The translations under genes were made by a program, and so were the position numbers. The notes beneath the pieces are model-generated. The model ran no database searches and had not been told where the DNA came from. It saw only the letters and a list, made by a program, of their open reading frames with translations. This document shows positions 47,120-56,780 of a DNA stretch of 57,112 nt, in pieces. Numbering within the stretch: position 1 is the first letter of the stretch; each line of letters opens with the position of its first letter. Source of the DNA: Streptomyces poriferorum (GTDB lineage Bacteria > Actinomycetota > Actinomycetes > Streptomycetales > Streptomycetaceae); NCBI RefSeq assembly GCF_019399235.1, contig NZ_JAELVH010000123.1, forward strand, positions 1 through 57,112, in the 5' to 3' direction.

Positions 47120-50100
47120 ATGCGACCGGCAACGCTGACAGCTGAACAGAGGGAACTGCTCAGTCGGCTGACGGAGCACGAGGCTCCGGCCAGTGCGCGC
47201 ACCCGCATCCCCCGCTACGACGGGGACCGCACGAGCATGCCCCTGTCCTCCGTGCAACAGCGCATCTGGTTCTTCTACCGGCTGCAGCCCGAAGCCACCG
47301 TCTACAACGTCGCGGGCGCGGCCAGGCTCCGCGGCCGGCTCGACGCGGACCTGCTCCGCCGCTGCCTGGGCGAGATCGTCGAACGCCACGAGATCCTGCG
47401 CACCACGTACGGGCAGACCGGCGGCATCCCGATGCAGACGGTCCACCCGTTCACCGGTGTGGAGCTCCCCACCGTCGACCTGACCGGCCTGCCCGAAGCG
47501 GAGCGGGAGGCAGCGGCCCGGCGTCGCTGCCAGGAGGAGACCGACCGCCCCTTCGTCCTCGAACGCGACCCGATGCTGCGCCCGATGCTCCTGCGGCTGG
47601 CCGACGACGAACACCTGCTCCTCATCTGCCAGCACCACATAGCCACCGACGGCTGGTCGCTCAACGTCCTCATCCGGGAGCTGGGCGAGCGCTACTCCGC
47701 GCATGTGCGCGGTGTGCCCGTCGACCTTCCCGAACTGCCCGTCCAGTACGGCGATTTCGCGGCCTGGCAGCGCGGCTGGCTGGACGACGCGGCGGTTCGG
47801 CGGCAGCTCGACTACTGGCGGGAGCGCCTCGACGAGACCCGCCTGGTGGACGTCGCCACCGGCCTGCCCCGGCCCACCGAGCTCAGCTGGTCCGGCGGCA
47901 CCCTGGAGTACCGGATCGACCCGGAGACCGTGCGCCGCATCACCGAGGTGGCCGAGGCCGAACGGGCCACGCCCTACATGGCGTTGGTCGCGGCCCAGTC
48001 CCTGGTGCTCTCCCGCTGGAGCGGCCAGGACGACATCCTGATCGGCTGCCCCGTGGCCGGGCGCCGCCACGCCGAGCTGGAACACCTCGCCGGCTGCTTC
48101 ATCAACGAGGTGGTCCTGCGCATGGACACCTCGGGCACCCCGACCTACCGGGAACTGCTCAGGCAGTCCAGGGACGCCTGCCTGAGCGCCTACGACCACC
48201 AGGACGTGTCCTTCGAGCGGATCATCGAAGCGGTCACGCCCGAGCGCGACGCCCTCGCGCGGATGCCCCTGGTGCGGCATCAGCTCGGCTTCCACAACGA
48301 ACCGCACTGGAGCGCTCAGCTGCCGGGTCTCACCTTCACCATCGAGCCGCTGAGCACCAACACGGCGCGCTTCGACCTGGAGGTGGACCTGGCGCCCGCC
48401 GATGACGGCGCCATCACCGGCACCGTCTACTTCTCCACCGACGCGTTCACCGAGGACGTCGTGGTGCGCATGCTGGACTCCCTGCGCACCGTCCTCGAAG
48501 AAGCAGGCCGGCAGCCGGACGTACCCGCCAGGGAACTGCCGGTGGTGGGCGCGGCCGAGCTGGCCCGGATCGGCTCCGGCGACCCCGCACCCCGCCGGGA
48601 ACAGGACGGGCCGGCCACGGTCCCCGAACTCTTCGAGGAGCAGGCCGGGCTGCGGCCCGACGAGATCGCCGTCCGGGCGGGCGACAGCAGCCTGACCTTC
48701 CGCCAGCTCGACGAGCGGTCCAACCGCCTCTCCTGGCTGCTGCGGGTCCGGGAGGTGCTCCCGGACCAGCCGGTCGCGGTCTGTCTGCCGCCGTCCCCGG
48801 ACCTCCTCGTCGCCCTGCTGGCCGTACTCAAGGCAGGCGCCCTGGCGGTGCCGCTGCATCCCGGCTACCCCGTCGGGGACCTCAACGACGTCCTGCTCGA
48901 CTGCTCCACCGGCCTTGTGCTCGTCGAGGGCGACGGTCCCGAAGGTCTCGACCCGATGGTCAGCCGCCTCGACGCCACCGGCGAACTCGGCGCGTGGCCG
49001 GCCGACCGCCCAGCGGTCACGCGGACGCCGGCGGACCGGGCCTTCGTCAACTACCCGCATACGTCGAGCGGAACGCCCCGCGGCCTGGCCAACACCCACG
49101 CGGGGGTGACCCACCGCCTGCGCTGGGCGGCCTCGGCCTACGGGGAGGACGGCACGGACCGCCCCCACTGCCTGGTCACCGGAGCCGGTTTCGACCTCTC
49201 GCCCTGGGAACTGCTGTGGGCCCCGGCCGCCGGCGGCAGCCTGACCCTCGACGGCCGGGAGGAACCGGGGAACGGGGACCGGGCAGGGACGCCCGGCGAC
49301 GCCGCGGTGAACACCCTGAGCTGCACCCCGTCCGAGCTGGCCGCGCTGCTCGACACCGGCCTGCCCGGAAACTCCCTGCGCCAAGTCGTCTGCCATGACG
49401 AGCGGCCCTGGCCGCAACTGGTCCGCCGGCTGCGGGCACTCGCGCCCGGCTGTCGCATCCATCTGCAGTACGGTCCCGCGCATGCGGCGCTCGACGTCGT
49501 GGCCCAGCCCCTCCTGGCCGAGCACCGCACCGGCACCCTGTCCCAGGTCGGCACGGAGGAACCCGGCGCCGTACTGCGGGTCCTGGACGCCTGCGGACTT
49601 CCGGTACCGCTCGGCGTACCGGGTGAACTGTGCCTGGGCGGGGTGCCGTTGCCCGACGGGATCCTCGGCCGCCCGAACGAGGACCGGACCCTCTTCGCCG
49701 ACGATCCGCTCCGGCCGGGGACGCGCCTCTTCCACACCGGCCTGCGGGCCCGCAGGCTCCCGGACGGCACCCTCGATCCGCTCGGGGAGGACATCCGCGT
49801 CCACACCCACCAGGTCGAGCCGAGTGAGGTCGAGGCGATCCTGCACACGGCCCCGGAGATCGAGCGCGCGCTGATCACGGCCCGGCCCGGCGGGGGCGAG
49901 GAGACCGGTCTGACCGCCCATCTGACGCTGCTCCCGCAGGAGGGAGGCGACGGTGACGACCCCGGCCGGGCCCGGTTCGAGGAGATCTACTCCACCCGGG
50001 CCGCGGAGGACGACCCGACCCTGAACCCGGCCGGCTGGAACAGCCCGCAGACCGGCGAGTATCTGACGGCCGCGGAGATGAAGGAGTGGGCCGACACCAC

Positions 50101-51703
50101 CTTCCGCCGAATCCTCGCGCTGCGGCCAAGCGATGTCCTGGAAATCGGCTGCAAGACCGGAGCGCTGCTGTTCCGGCTGGCGCCGCGCTGCTCCGGATAC
50201 ACGGCCACGGACCTGTCGGCACACGCCTTGCAGCACATCCGCGACCACGGGGACTGGCTGGCCGACAAGGCGGACGAGGTACAGCTCCTTGAGCGGGCCG
50301 CGGACGACTTCGGGGCATTGGCCGAGGGCGGCTTCGACACCGTCGTCCTGAACTCGCTGGTCCAGTACTTCCCCGACGCCGCCTATCTGGAGCGGGTCCT
50401 GGCCGGTGCGCTGCGGGCGCTGCGGCCCGGTGGCCACGTCTATCTCGGGGCCGTACGGAGCCTGCCGCTGCTCGGACCACTGCACCTGCCCGCACAGCTG
50501 GAACTCCATGAAGCCGCGGACCCCGCCGACCGGCTGCGCGCGGCGGTGTCGGCCCGGGTCGCGCAGGAGGAGGAACTCTGCCTGGACCCCCGCTACTTCG
50601 CCGAGCTGGCCAGCCGGCTGCCGGGCATCTCCGAGGTGTTCCTGCTGCCCAGGCTGAGCCGCCACCGCAATGAACTCGGCGCCTACCGCTACGACGCCGT
50701 CCTGCGGGCCGGTACGCCCGCCGATCCCGGGACCCCGGACCTCACCCTGGACTGGCAGGCCGACGCACTGACCGCCGACGCGCTCACCGGGCTCCTGCGC
50801 GAGCAGGCCCCTCAGCGGCTGCTGCTCGGTGCCGTGCCGGACAGCAGGGTGCACACACGGCTGCGTGCCTGTGCGGAGCTCCTGGAGGGCCGCACCGCAA
50901 CGGTCGCCGACACCACCGCGGCCCTCGCCCCCCGAAGCCCGGGTCCCGGCTCCCCGGTCGACCCCCACGCCCTGACCACGCTCGCCGAAAGGGAGGGCTA
51001 CGCCGCCATCGTGCAGTACGGCAAGGACCCCGCCGACGGCACGGTGTCGGTCCTGCTCACCCGGAGCACCGAAGCGGGCAGCGGCGAAGCGGGCGCCGGC
51101 ACGGAGCTGCCGGCCGGGTTCGGACACAGGCCGAAGGACGAGGGAGCCGGCACCGGGCCGCAGTGGTACAACGACCCGTCGACGGTCGCCCGGGGCCGTG
51201 CGGCCGTCGCGCGGGCCCGCCGCCACCTGCAGCAGCGGCTGCCCGTCCACGCCGTGCCGCCGGACCTCCTGGTGATTCCCGGCTTCCCGCTGGGCAGGTC
51301 CGGAGCCGTCGACGCCACGGCGCTGCCCGACCCGGATCCGACAGCCGCCGCCGACGCGCACAAGGCCCCGAGCACGGAGACGGAGTCCAAGCTCGCCGTC
51401 ATCTGGTCGGCGGCGCTCGGGGTCGACCGGGTCAGCGTGCACGCCGACTTCTTCGCACTCGGCGGCCACTCCCTGATGGGCTCGGAGATCATGGAGCGGG
51501 TCCGCCACGAGTACCAGGTCGACGTGCCCCTCGGGCTGCTCTTCGGATCACCGACGATCGCCGCCGTCGCGTCCTACGTCGACGAACAGCTGGCCAAGCC
51601 CCGTGAGGCCGTCGCCCCCATCCAGCGCGTCGACCGCTCCTCGCTCCGGCGGCGCCGCGCCAGGATCCCGGTCGGCACCGCCCCTTCCAAGGAGACCCCG
51701 TGA
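47120..51703 (+). CDS. NRPS C-(degenerate A with inserted methyltransferase)-T
   Basis: The 1527-residue protein has an intact C domain (residues about 35-470, QHHIATDGW near 170) and an A-like domain that has lost its active-site motifs. The ATP loop reads NYPHTSSGTPRG (near 639), YGPTE is YGPAHAA, YRTGDL is FHTGLRA, the A8 hinge reads EDIRVHTHQVEPSE, and the NGK lysine segment is LGRSGAVDATAL. A methyltransferase domain is inserted after A8 (about 950-1195, VLEIGCKTGALL near 1005, NSLVQYFPDAAYLERVL). The T domain is normal (LGGHSLM near 1450). It therefore cannot adenylate its own residue and must be loaded by another A domain, most simply the Val one next door. Confidence 0.9.
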   Translation: MRPATLTAEQRELLSRLTEHEAPASARTRIPRYDGDRTSMPLSSVQQRIWFFYRLQPEATVYNVAGAARLRGRLDADLLRRCLGEIVERHEILRTTYGQTGGIPMQTVHPFTGVELPTVDLTGLPEAEREAAARRRCQEETDRPFVLERDPMLRPMLLRLADDEHLLLICQHHIATDGWSLNVLIRELGERYSAHVRGVPVDLPELPVQYGDFAAWQRGWLDDAAVRRQLDYWRERLDETRLVDVATGLPRPTELSWSGGTLEYRIDPETVRRITEVAEAERATPYMALVAAQSLVLSRWSGQDDILIGCPVAGRRHAELEHLAGCFINEVVLRMDTSGTPTYRELLRQSRDACLSAYDHQDVSFERIIEAVTPERDALARMPLVRHQLGFHNEPHWSAQLPGLTFTIEPLSTNTARFDLEVDLAPADDGAITGTVYFSTDAFTEDVVVRMLDSLRTVLEEAGRQPDVPARELPVVGAAELARIGSGDPAPRREQDGPATVPELFEEQAGLRPDEIAVRAGDSSLTFRQLDERSNRLSWLLRVREVLPDQPVAVCLPPSPDLLVALLAVLKAGALAVPLHPGYPVGDLNDVLLDCSTGLVLVEGDGPEGLDPMVSRLDATGELGAWPADRPAVTRTPADRAFVNYPHTSSGTPRGLANTHAGVTHRLRWAASAYGEDGTDRPHCLVTGAGFDLSPWELLWAPAAGGSLTLDGREEPGNGDRAGTPGDAAVNTLSCTPSELAALLDTGLPGNSLRQVVCHDERPWPQLVRRLRALAPGCRIHLQYGPAHAALDVVAQPLLAEHRTGTLSQVGTEEPGAVLRVLDACGLPVPLGVPGELCLGGVPLPDGILGRPNEDRTLFADDPLRPGTRLFHTGLRARRLPDGTLDPLGEDIRVHTHQVEPSEVEAILHTAPEIERALITARPGGGEETGLTAHLTLLPQEGGDGDDPGRARFEEIYSTRAAEDDPTLNPAGWNSPQTGEYLTAAEMKEWADTTFRRILALRPSDVLEIGCKTGALLFRLAPRCSGYTATDLSAHALQHIRDHGDWLADKADEVQLLERAADDFGALAEGGFDTVVLNSLVQYFPDAAYLERVLAGALRALRPGGHVYLGAVRSLPLLGPLHLPAQLELHEAADPADRLRAAVSARVAQEEELCLDPRYFAELASRLPGISEVFLLPRLSRHRNELGAYRYDAVLRAGTPADPGTPDLTLDWQADALTADALTGLLREQAPQRLLLGAVPDSRVHTRLRACAELLEGRTATVADTTAALAPRSPGPGSPVDPHALTTLAEREGYAAIVQYGKDPADGTVSVLLTRSTEAGSGEAGAGTELPAGFGHRPKDEGAGTGPQWYNDPSTVARGRAAVARARRHLQQRLPVHAVPPDLLVIPGFPLGRSGAVDATALPDPDPTAAADAHKAPSTETESKLAVIWSAALGVDRVSVHADFFALGGHSLMGSEIMERVRHEYQVDVPLGLLFGSPTIAAVASYVDEQLAKPREAVAPIQRVDRSSLRRRRARIPVGTAPSKETP

Positions 51704-54009
51704 CCCCCATGACGGAATCGCAGCAGCGCGCCACGCCGGGCCCGCCGGATGGTGGAACCGCTCTCGGACTCGCCGCCGCCGCGGCTGTCGCCGTGGCGGT
51801 CCTGCACCGGTGCACGCTTCAGGAGACCGTGCGGTGTTCGTACCGGGACGGTGCGGGTGAAGGCGTGCTCGAACTCGACGTCTCCGCCGATCCGACCCTG
51901 GCCGAACTGCTCTCGGAGATCCGCACGGCCCTGTCCGCCCCCGACCGGGAAGCGGTCGAGGACGCCGACCCCGGAGCCACGGTGGATCTGCGGCTCATCC
52001 GGGACACCGGGCTGCCGGAGCAGCCCGTCGGATTCGGTGAAGCCGTCCGCTTCGGCGGCTGGTGGGTGTCGGTGGCCCTGGCCGGCGCGGCCGCGCCGGT
52101 GGTGGATCTCGCCCGGCTCCTCGCCACGGCTGCCGGGGCGCTGGGCGCCGGTGAGGCCTCCCCGCTGTCGGCCCTCCCGCTGGCCGGCGACGACGGCGAC
52201 CTGGTGGGTGTCCTGGCGGGTTCGGGTCACGCCGCGGTGCCGGCCCGGCCCCTGCACGTACTCGTCCGGGACCAGGCGGAGCGGACTCCGGACGCCGTGG
52301 CCGTGAGCTGCGCGGGACAGGATCTGACGTACCGCGAGTTCGTGTGCCGCGCCGACCGCCTCGCGCACCGGCTCATGGCGCAGGGCGCGGGCCCGGGACA
52401 CGTGGTCGGCGTGCTTGCCGAGCGGTCGCCTGAGCTGGTCGTGGCCCTGCTCGCGATCCTCAAGACCGGTTCCGCGTACGCCGCGTTCGAACCGGACCTT
52501 CCCGCCCAGCGGCTGCACCGGCTCCTCGACGACGCCGGCGTCCGCCTCCTCGTGGTCCAGGACAGGTTCGGCGCGAGCGCGCCGGCCGGCATGTGCGTGC
52601 TGCCGGTCGCGGAGGACACCACCACCGAGGCACCGGTGCCCGTCTCGGCCGAGGTCGCGCCCTCCGCGGTGGCGTACGTCAGCTTCACCTCCGGCTCCAC
52701 CGGCGTGCCCAAGGGCGTACGGGTGCCGCACACCGCGGTCTCCCGGCTGGTCGTCGAGCCCGACTGGGCCAAGTTCGGGCCGGACGACGTGTTCCTGCAG
52801 CTCGCCCCGGTCGCCTTCGACGCCTCGACCTTCGAAATCTGGACGCCCCTGGTCAACGGCGGGCGGCTGGCCGTTCACCCGCCGGGCCCGCTGTCCACGG
52901 AACAACTCGCCACCACCTTGGCGGAGGAGCGCGTCACGGTCGCCTGGATGACAGCGGGCCTGTTCCATCAGATGGCCGGCCGGCACCTGGACGCCTTCGC
53001 AGGCCTCCGGCACGTCGTGGCCGGCGGGGACGTCGTGTCGGCGACCCAGGTGCGCCGGCTGCTGGAGGCCCATCCGGGGCTGGTGTTCACCAACGGATAC
53101 GGCCCCACCGAGAACACCACCTTCACCGCCTGCTGGACCTCCACGGAGGCACCGGCCGGCCGCACGGTCCCGCTCGGACGGCCCGTCAGCGGTACCCGGG
53201 TCCTGGTCCTCGACCCCGAGCTGCGTCCGGTCCCGGTGGGTGTGCCGGGTGAGCTCTGCGCGGGCGGCGAGGGGCTCGCCCACGGGTACGCCGGGCGGCC
53301 GGGCGCGACCGCCGAACGCTTCGTCCCCGATCCGTTCGCCCCCGGCCCCGGCGGCGGGCGGCTGTACCGCACCGGCGACCTCGTACGGCGCCTTCCCGAC
53401 GGGAACCTGGAGTTCCTGGGGCGCGCCGACCGGCAGCTCAAGGTCCAGGGATACCGCGTGGAGCCGGGCGAGATCGAGGCGGTGCTCGCCAGGCACGAGG
53501 ACGTACGGCAGACCGTCGTGGTGGCACAGGACGACGGCGCCGGAAGCAAACGCCTGCTCGCCTACATCACCGCCGAACGGCCCGAGGACGACAGCCCGGC
53601 CGCACTCGGGCTGCGCCTGCGCGAATGGCTCCGTGGCGAGCTGCCCGGCTACATGGTCCCGTGGGCGATCCTGCCCCTCCCCGCACTGCCGCTGAACCGC
53701 AACGGCAAGGTGGACCGCGCCGCCCTGCCCACCGCCCGCAGGACGGCCCGCGCGCTGCCCACCGAGTATCTGGCCCCCACCAACCCCACCGAGGACGCCG
53801 TGGCGCAGGAGTGGGCGGACCTCCTGGGCGTCGAACCGGTCGGCCTGGACGACGACTTCTTCGAGCTGGGCGGCCACTCACTCATCGCGGCCGACCTGCT
53901 CGGCCGGCTCGGTGACCGCTTCGGCGTGGAACTGTCCGCGCGCACGCTCTATCTGCACCCGACCGTTGCCGAACTGGCAGCGGAGATCGACGGCCGCCTG
54001 ACCGCCTGA
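51700..54009 (+). CDS. NRPS (truncated C)-A(Val)-T
   Basis: The 769-residue protein starts at GTG 51700 with GTGA overlap to the previous stop (GGAG 5 nt upstream; ATG 51709 is possible). The first 180 residues resemble the C-lobe end of a condensation domain (LHRCTLQETVRCSY, then LELDVSADPTLAELLSEIR) but lack HHxxxDG. The A domain (about 185-675) has FTSGSTGVPKG, YGPTENTT, YRTGDL and NRNGKVDRAAL. The code I read is D-A-F-W-V-G-G-T-F-K, close to the standard valine code. The T domain is LGGHSLI (about 724). It may load Val onto its own T domain, and also in trans onto the upstream C-T protein whose A domain is dead. Confidence 0.92.
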   Translation: MTPMTESQQRATPGPPDGGTALGLAAAAAVAVAVLHRCTLQETVRCSYRDGAGEGVLELDVSADPTLAELLSEIRTALSAPDREAVEDADPGATVDLRLIRDTGLPEQPVGFGEAVRFGGWWVSVALAGAAAPVVDLARLLATAAGALGAGEASPLSALPLAGDDGDLVGVLAGSGHAAVPARPLHVLVRDQAERTPDAVAVSCAGQDLTYREFVCRADRLAHRLMAQGAGPGHVVGVLAERSPELVVALLAILKTGSAYAAFEPDLPAQRLHRLLDDAGVRLLVVQDRFGASAPAGMCVLPVAEDTTTEAPVPVSAEVAPSAVAYVSFTSGSTGVPKGVRVPHTAVSRLVVEPDWAKFGPDDVFLQLAPVAFDASTFEIWTPLVNGGRLAVHPPGPLSTEQLATTLAEERVTVAWMTAGLFHQMAGRHLDAFAGLRHVVAGGDVVSATQVRRLLEAHPGLVFTNGYGPTENTTFTACWTSTEAPAGRTVPLGRPVSGTRVLVLDPELRPVPVGVPGELCAGGEGLAHGYAGRPGATAERFVPDPFAPGPGGGRLYRTGDLVRRLPDGNLEFLGRADRQLKVQGYRVEPGEIEAVLARHEDVRQTVVVAQDDGAGSKRLLAYITAERPEDDSPAALGLRLREWLRGELPGYMVPWAILPLPALPLNRNGKVDRAALPTARRTARALPTEYLAPTNPTEDAVAQEWADLLGVEPVGLDDDFFELGGHSLIAADLLGRLGDRFGVELSARTLYLHPTVAELAAEIDGRLTA

Positions 54010-54037
54010 CGCGTAGTTGAGAGAGAGGCCACACCGT

Positions 54038-55309
54038 ATGAAGCTCAGCCAGCCGGCTCCGCCCGAGTCCATCGACCTGGACGCCGTCGATCTGACCGAT
54101 TCCGTCCTCTACGGGGAAGGCGACCCGCACTCCGTCTGGAATGCCATGCGCCACCGTGACCCCGTGCGGTGGCAACAGGTCGACGACACCCTGGGATTCT
54201 GGTCCGTGACCAAGTTCGAGGACGCCGATCTGGTCCTGCGCGACCACACCAGCTTCACCTCGCAGCGCGGCACGATGCTCTTCCTGCTGGGCAAGGAGGA
54301 CCCCGCGCGTGGCCGCCAGATGGCGGCCACCGATCCGCCGCGCCACACCCGGATGCGGGTGCCCATGCAGCGGGCCCTCACCAACAAGCAGGTGGAGAAG
54401 TACCAGGGCGCTGTCACCGGCGAGGTGCAGCGGCTGCTCGCCCCGGCGTTCACCGGTGAGCCGTTCGACTTCGCCGAGGCCATGATGCGGCTGCCCATGG
54501 CCACGGCGGGCACCATGATGGCCCTGCCGCGCGAGGACTGGTCCAGGCTGACCGAGCTGACGACCATGTCGGTCGCGCCGGACGACCCCGAGTTCGCCGG
54601 GACGGGCGGGTCCAACTCCACGCTCCAGGCCGCCCACCGGGAGCTCTTCGCCTACTTCCACGACATTCTGCGCGAGCGCCGGGACAACCTGGGCGACGAC
54701 CTCATCAGCCTGCTCCTCGGCATGGAGATCGACGGCCGCGCCCTGGAGACCGGAGCGATCCTCTCCAACTGCTACAGCCTGATCCTCGGCGCCAACGTCA
54801 CCACTCCCTTCGTCCCGACGGGAGCGCTGGCGGCGGTCATCGGCACGCCGGTCTGGGACGACTGGCGGTCGAGCCCCAAGCTGCTCAACACCGGTGTGGA
54901 CGAGGCGCTGCGCTGGGCCTCTCCGGCCAACCACTTCATGCGGTACGCGCTGCACGACATCGAGATCCGCGGAAAGAAGATCCGCGCGGGGGACGCGGTG
55001 GTGGTCTGGCTCGGATCGGCCAACCGGGACGCCGACATCTTCGACCGGCCCTTCGAGTTCGACATCCACCGCAAGCCCAACCGCCACATGGCCTTCGGCA
55101 GCGGGGCCCACTACTGCGTCGGTCACACCGTCGCCCGGATGAGTCTGAAGGTGCTGTTCACCGAGCTCTTCACCAACTTCGAGGCGTTCGAGTTCGCCGG
55201 CGAGCCCCAGCATCTGCACTCCAACTTCGTGGCCGGCATCAAACACATGCCGCTGGTCGCCACGGTCCGTGCCGGGGCCGAGCCGGCCTATGCGGGGGTG
55301 GCCGAATGA
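54038..55309 (+). CDS. Cytochrome P450
   Basis: This 423-residue bacterial class I P450 starts at ATG 54038 (GAGAGAGG site upstream). The heme-binding loop is FGSGAHYCVGHTVARM, with ligand C360. The K-helix ExxR is in VDEALRWASP. The I-helix reads LILGANVTTPF: the threonine pair is present but the usual acid before it is Val. It sits 28 nt after the Val module and overlaps the thioesterase gene by 4 nt. P450s at such positions often hydroxylate a carrier-bound residue or tailor the finished peptide. The target is not shown by sequence. Confidence 0.92.
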   Translation: MKLSQPAPPESIDLDAVDLTDSVLYGEGDPHSVWNAMRHRDPVRWQQVDDTLGFWSVTKFEDADLVLRDHTSFTSQRGTMLFLLGKEDPARGRQMAATDPPRHTRMRVPMQRALTNKQVEKYQGAVTGEVQRLLAPAFTGEPFDFAEAMMRLPMATAGTMMALPREDWSRLTELTTMSVAPDDPEFAGTGGSNSTLQAAHRELFAYFHDILRERRDNLGDDLISLLLGMEIDGRALETGAILSNCYSLILGANVTTPFVPTGALAAVIGTPVWDDWRSSPKLLNTGVDEALRWASPANHFMRYALHDIEIRGKKIRAGDAVVVWLGSANRDADIFDRPFEFDIHRKPNRHMAFGSGAHYCVGHTVARMSLKVLFTELFTNFEAFEFAGEPQHLHSNFVAGIKHMPLVATVRAGAEPAYAGVAE

Positions 55310-56028
55310 GCGCCTCACCCTGGTTCCTGCGTGAGCCGTCGCAGGAGAGCGCCGCACGGCTGTTCTGCCTGCCCTACTCGGGCTGCGGCGCCAGCATGTA
55401 CCGCAAGTGGCCACGGTTCCTGGGCGACGTGGAGATCGTTCCGGTGCAGCCGCCGGGCCGTGAGAACCGCTTCCGCGAGGAGCCGTACAAGTCGTACGAG
55501 GCGCTCGCCGACGACCTGGTCGAGGTGCTGCTCCCTTACCTCGACCGGCCGTTCGGCCTCTTCGGGCACTGCGGGTCCGCGCTGCCCGGCTACGAGACCG
55601 CCGTCCGGCTGCAGGAACGCGGATATCCCGCGCCGGCCCGGCTCTTCGTCTCCTCCCAGATCGCTCCGCACGACGGACCCCATGGCCGCTTCCTGGAGAT
55701 GACGGACGCCGAACTGGCCGACGAGGTGCACACCCTGATCGTGGAGCTCGGCGGGAAGCCGCGTCCGGACCTGGTTGAGCTGAGTCTTGAGATCCTCCGC
55801 GCCGACGTGGAGACGAACAAGCGCTACCACCCGGCCGAACCCGTCCGGCTTCCCTGCCCCATCACCGCGCTCGGCTGGGACCAGGACGCCGAGGTCGACC
55901 ACCGCCTCATGGGGTCCTGGACCGACTGCGGCGAGACCACGTTCCGGGTCCTGGAGGGGCCGCACTACCGCTTCATGGAAGCGCCGACCGAACTCATGGA
56001 CACCCTGCTCGCCGGCCTCACCCCCTGA
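55306..56028 (+). CDS. Thioesterase with cysteine nucleophile
   Basis: A 240-residue alpha/beta hydrolase of the type II thioesterase family, started at the ATGA overlap with the P450. LFCLPYSGCGASMYRKW forms the front. The elbow is GLFGHCGSALPGYE, so C89 replaces the usual Ser of GHSxG. The acid lies in GWDQDAEV and the histidine in LEGPHYRFMEAP. A Cys nucleophile is known in some releasing thioesterases that form strained rings, such as the beta-lactone one of obafluorin. In a stand-alone enzyme it may change the balance between hydrolysis and cyclisation. It is the last gene of the cluster's right arm. Confidence 0.9.
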   Translation: MSASPWFLREPSQESAARLFCLPYSGCGASMYRKWPRFLGDVEIVPVQPPGRENRFREEPYKSYEALADDLVEVLLPYLDRPFGLFGHCGSALPGYETAVRLQERGYPAPARLFVSSQIAPHDGPHGRFLEMTDAELADEVHTLIVELGGKPRPDLVELSLEILRADVETNKRYHPAEPVRLPCPITALGWDQDAEVDHRLMGSWTDCGETTFRVLEGPHYRFMEAPTELMDTLLAGLTP

Positions 56029-56064
56029 AGCGGGGCGATATCCGGCAACGTCCGTGAACGAGAA

Positions 56065-56103
56065 GGCCGAGGGGTGGCCCGCCCGTGGCGCCGCCCCTCG
56101 GCC
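56065..56103. terminator. Likely terminator after the cluster
   Basis: The stem GGCCGAGGGG / CCCCTCGGCC encloses a 19-nt GC-rich loop, 37 nt after the last cluster stop. The rest of the 254-bp gap shows nothing else I can support. Confidence 0.5.
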
Positions 56104-56282
56104 CGGCCTGCCGTTTTCCGTCGGGCCGCCGCGGTGCTCCGAAGTCAATTCACCACTGCCCGGCGGCCGGTAACGAGTTCCGGCCCGGTGCCGGGCGCCA
56201 AGGAACCGACGACCGCCGCCACGTCGCCGTTTATGAACGGAATGCGCGCGTTCAGGCGCACGCGGTATGCGAACATCACCTG

Positions 56283-56780
56283 ATGACACGTACTGATATG
56301 CCGTCCTCCTGGGACGAGCGCACCATGCTGGCGACCTTTCTCGACTACGCGCGCGCCACGGCGGTCGCCAAGTGCACGGGCGTGGAGGACGCCGGGCAGG
56401 CCCCTCTTCCGAAATCGCCGCTCATGACCCTGGGCGGTCTCCTCAGCCACCTGAGGTGGGTCGAGTACTGGTGGGTCCAAGTCATCTTCCTCGGGGAGGA
56501 GGACCACGGACCCTGGACGGAGGAGGACCCCGACCGGGAAATGCGTATCGGCGCGGAGATTCCCCTCGCCACCTTGCTGGAGGAATACGAGGAGCAGAGC
56601 GCGCGCTACCGCGAATTGATCGCGGCGACCGATCTGACGGCCACGGCCAAGCGCCCGGTGAGGGACGACGTCCACGTAACTCTTGGGTGGATCGTGATGC
56701 ATCTGATCGAGGAGACATCACGGCACAACGGGCATATCGACATTCTGCGTGAACTCGCCGACGGGACCGTCGGCGATTGA
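56283..56780 (+). CDS. DinB-family (DUF664) putative metal-dependent protein
   Basis: This 165-residue four-helix bundle protein starts at ATG 56283. GLLSHLRWVEYWWVQVIF supplies the first metal histidine, and IVMHLIEETSRHNGHIDILR supplies the other two in the H-x-x-x-E-x-x-x-H-x-G-H pattern. This is the DUF664 branch of the DinB superfamily, which includes mycothiol-dependent enzymes. The function of this member is unknown. It may be a resistance or stress enzyme or merely the chromosomal flank. It has its own upstream region. Confidence 0.85.
   Translation: MTRTDMPSSWDERTMLATFLDYARATAVAKCTGVEDAGQAPLPKSPLMTLGGLLSHLRWVEYWWVQVIFLGEEDHGPWTEEDPDREMRIGAEIPLATLLEEYEEQSARYRELIAATDLTATAKRPVRDDVHVTLGWIVMHLIEETSRHNGHIDILRELADGTVGD

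Noticed and set aside
45989..51508. Open frame of 1839 codons on the minus strand
   Set aside because: It is a shadow of the NRPS genes on the plus strand. Its composition (Gly/Arg/Val/Gln repeats) and lack of any domain fit an antisense frame of GC-rich coding DNA.
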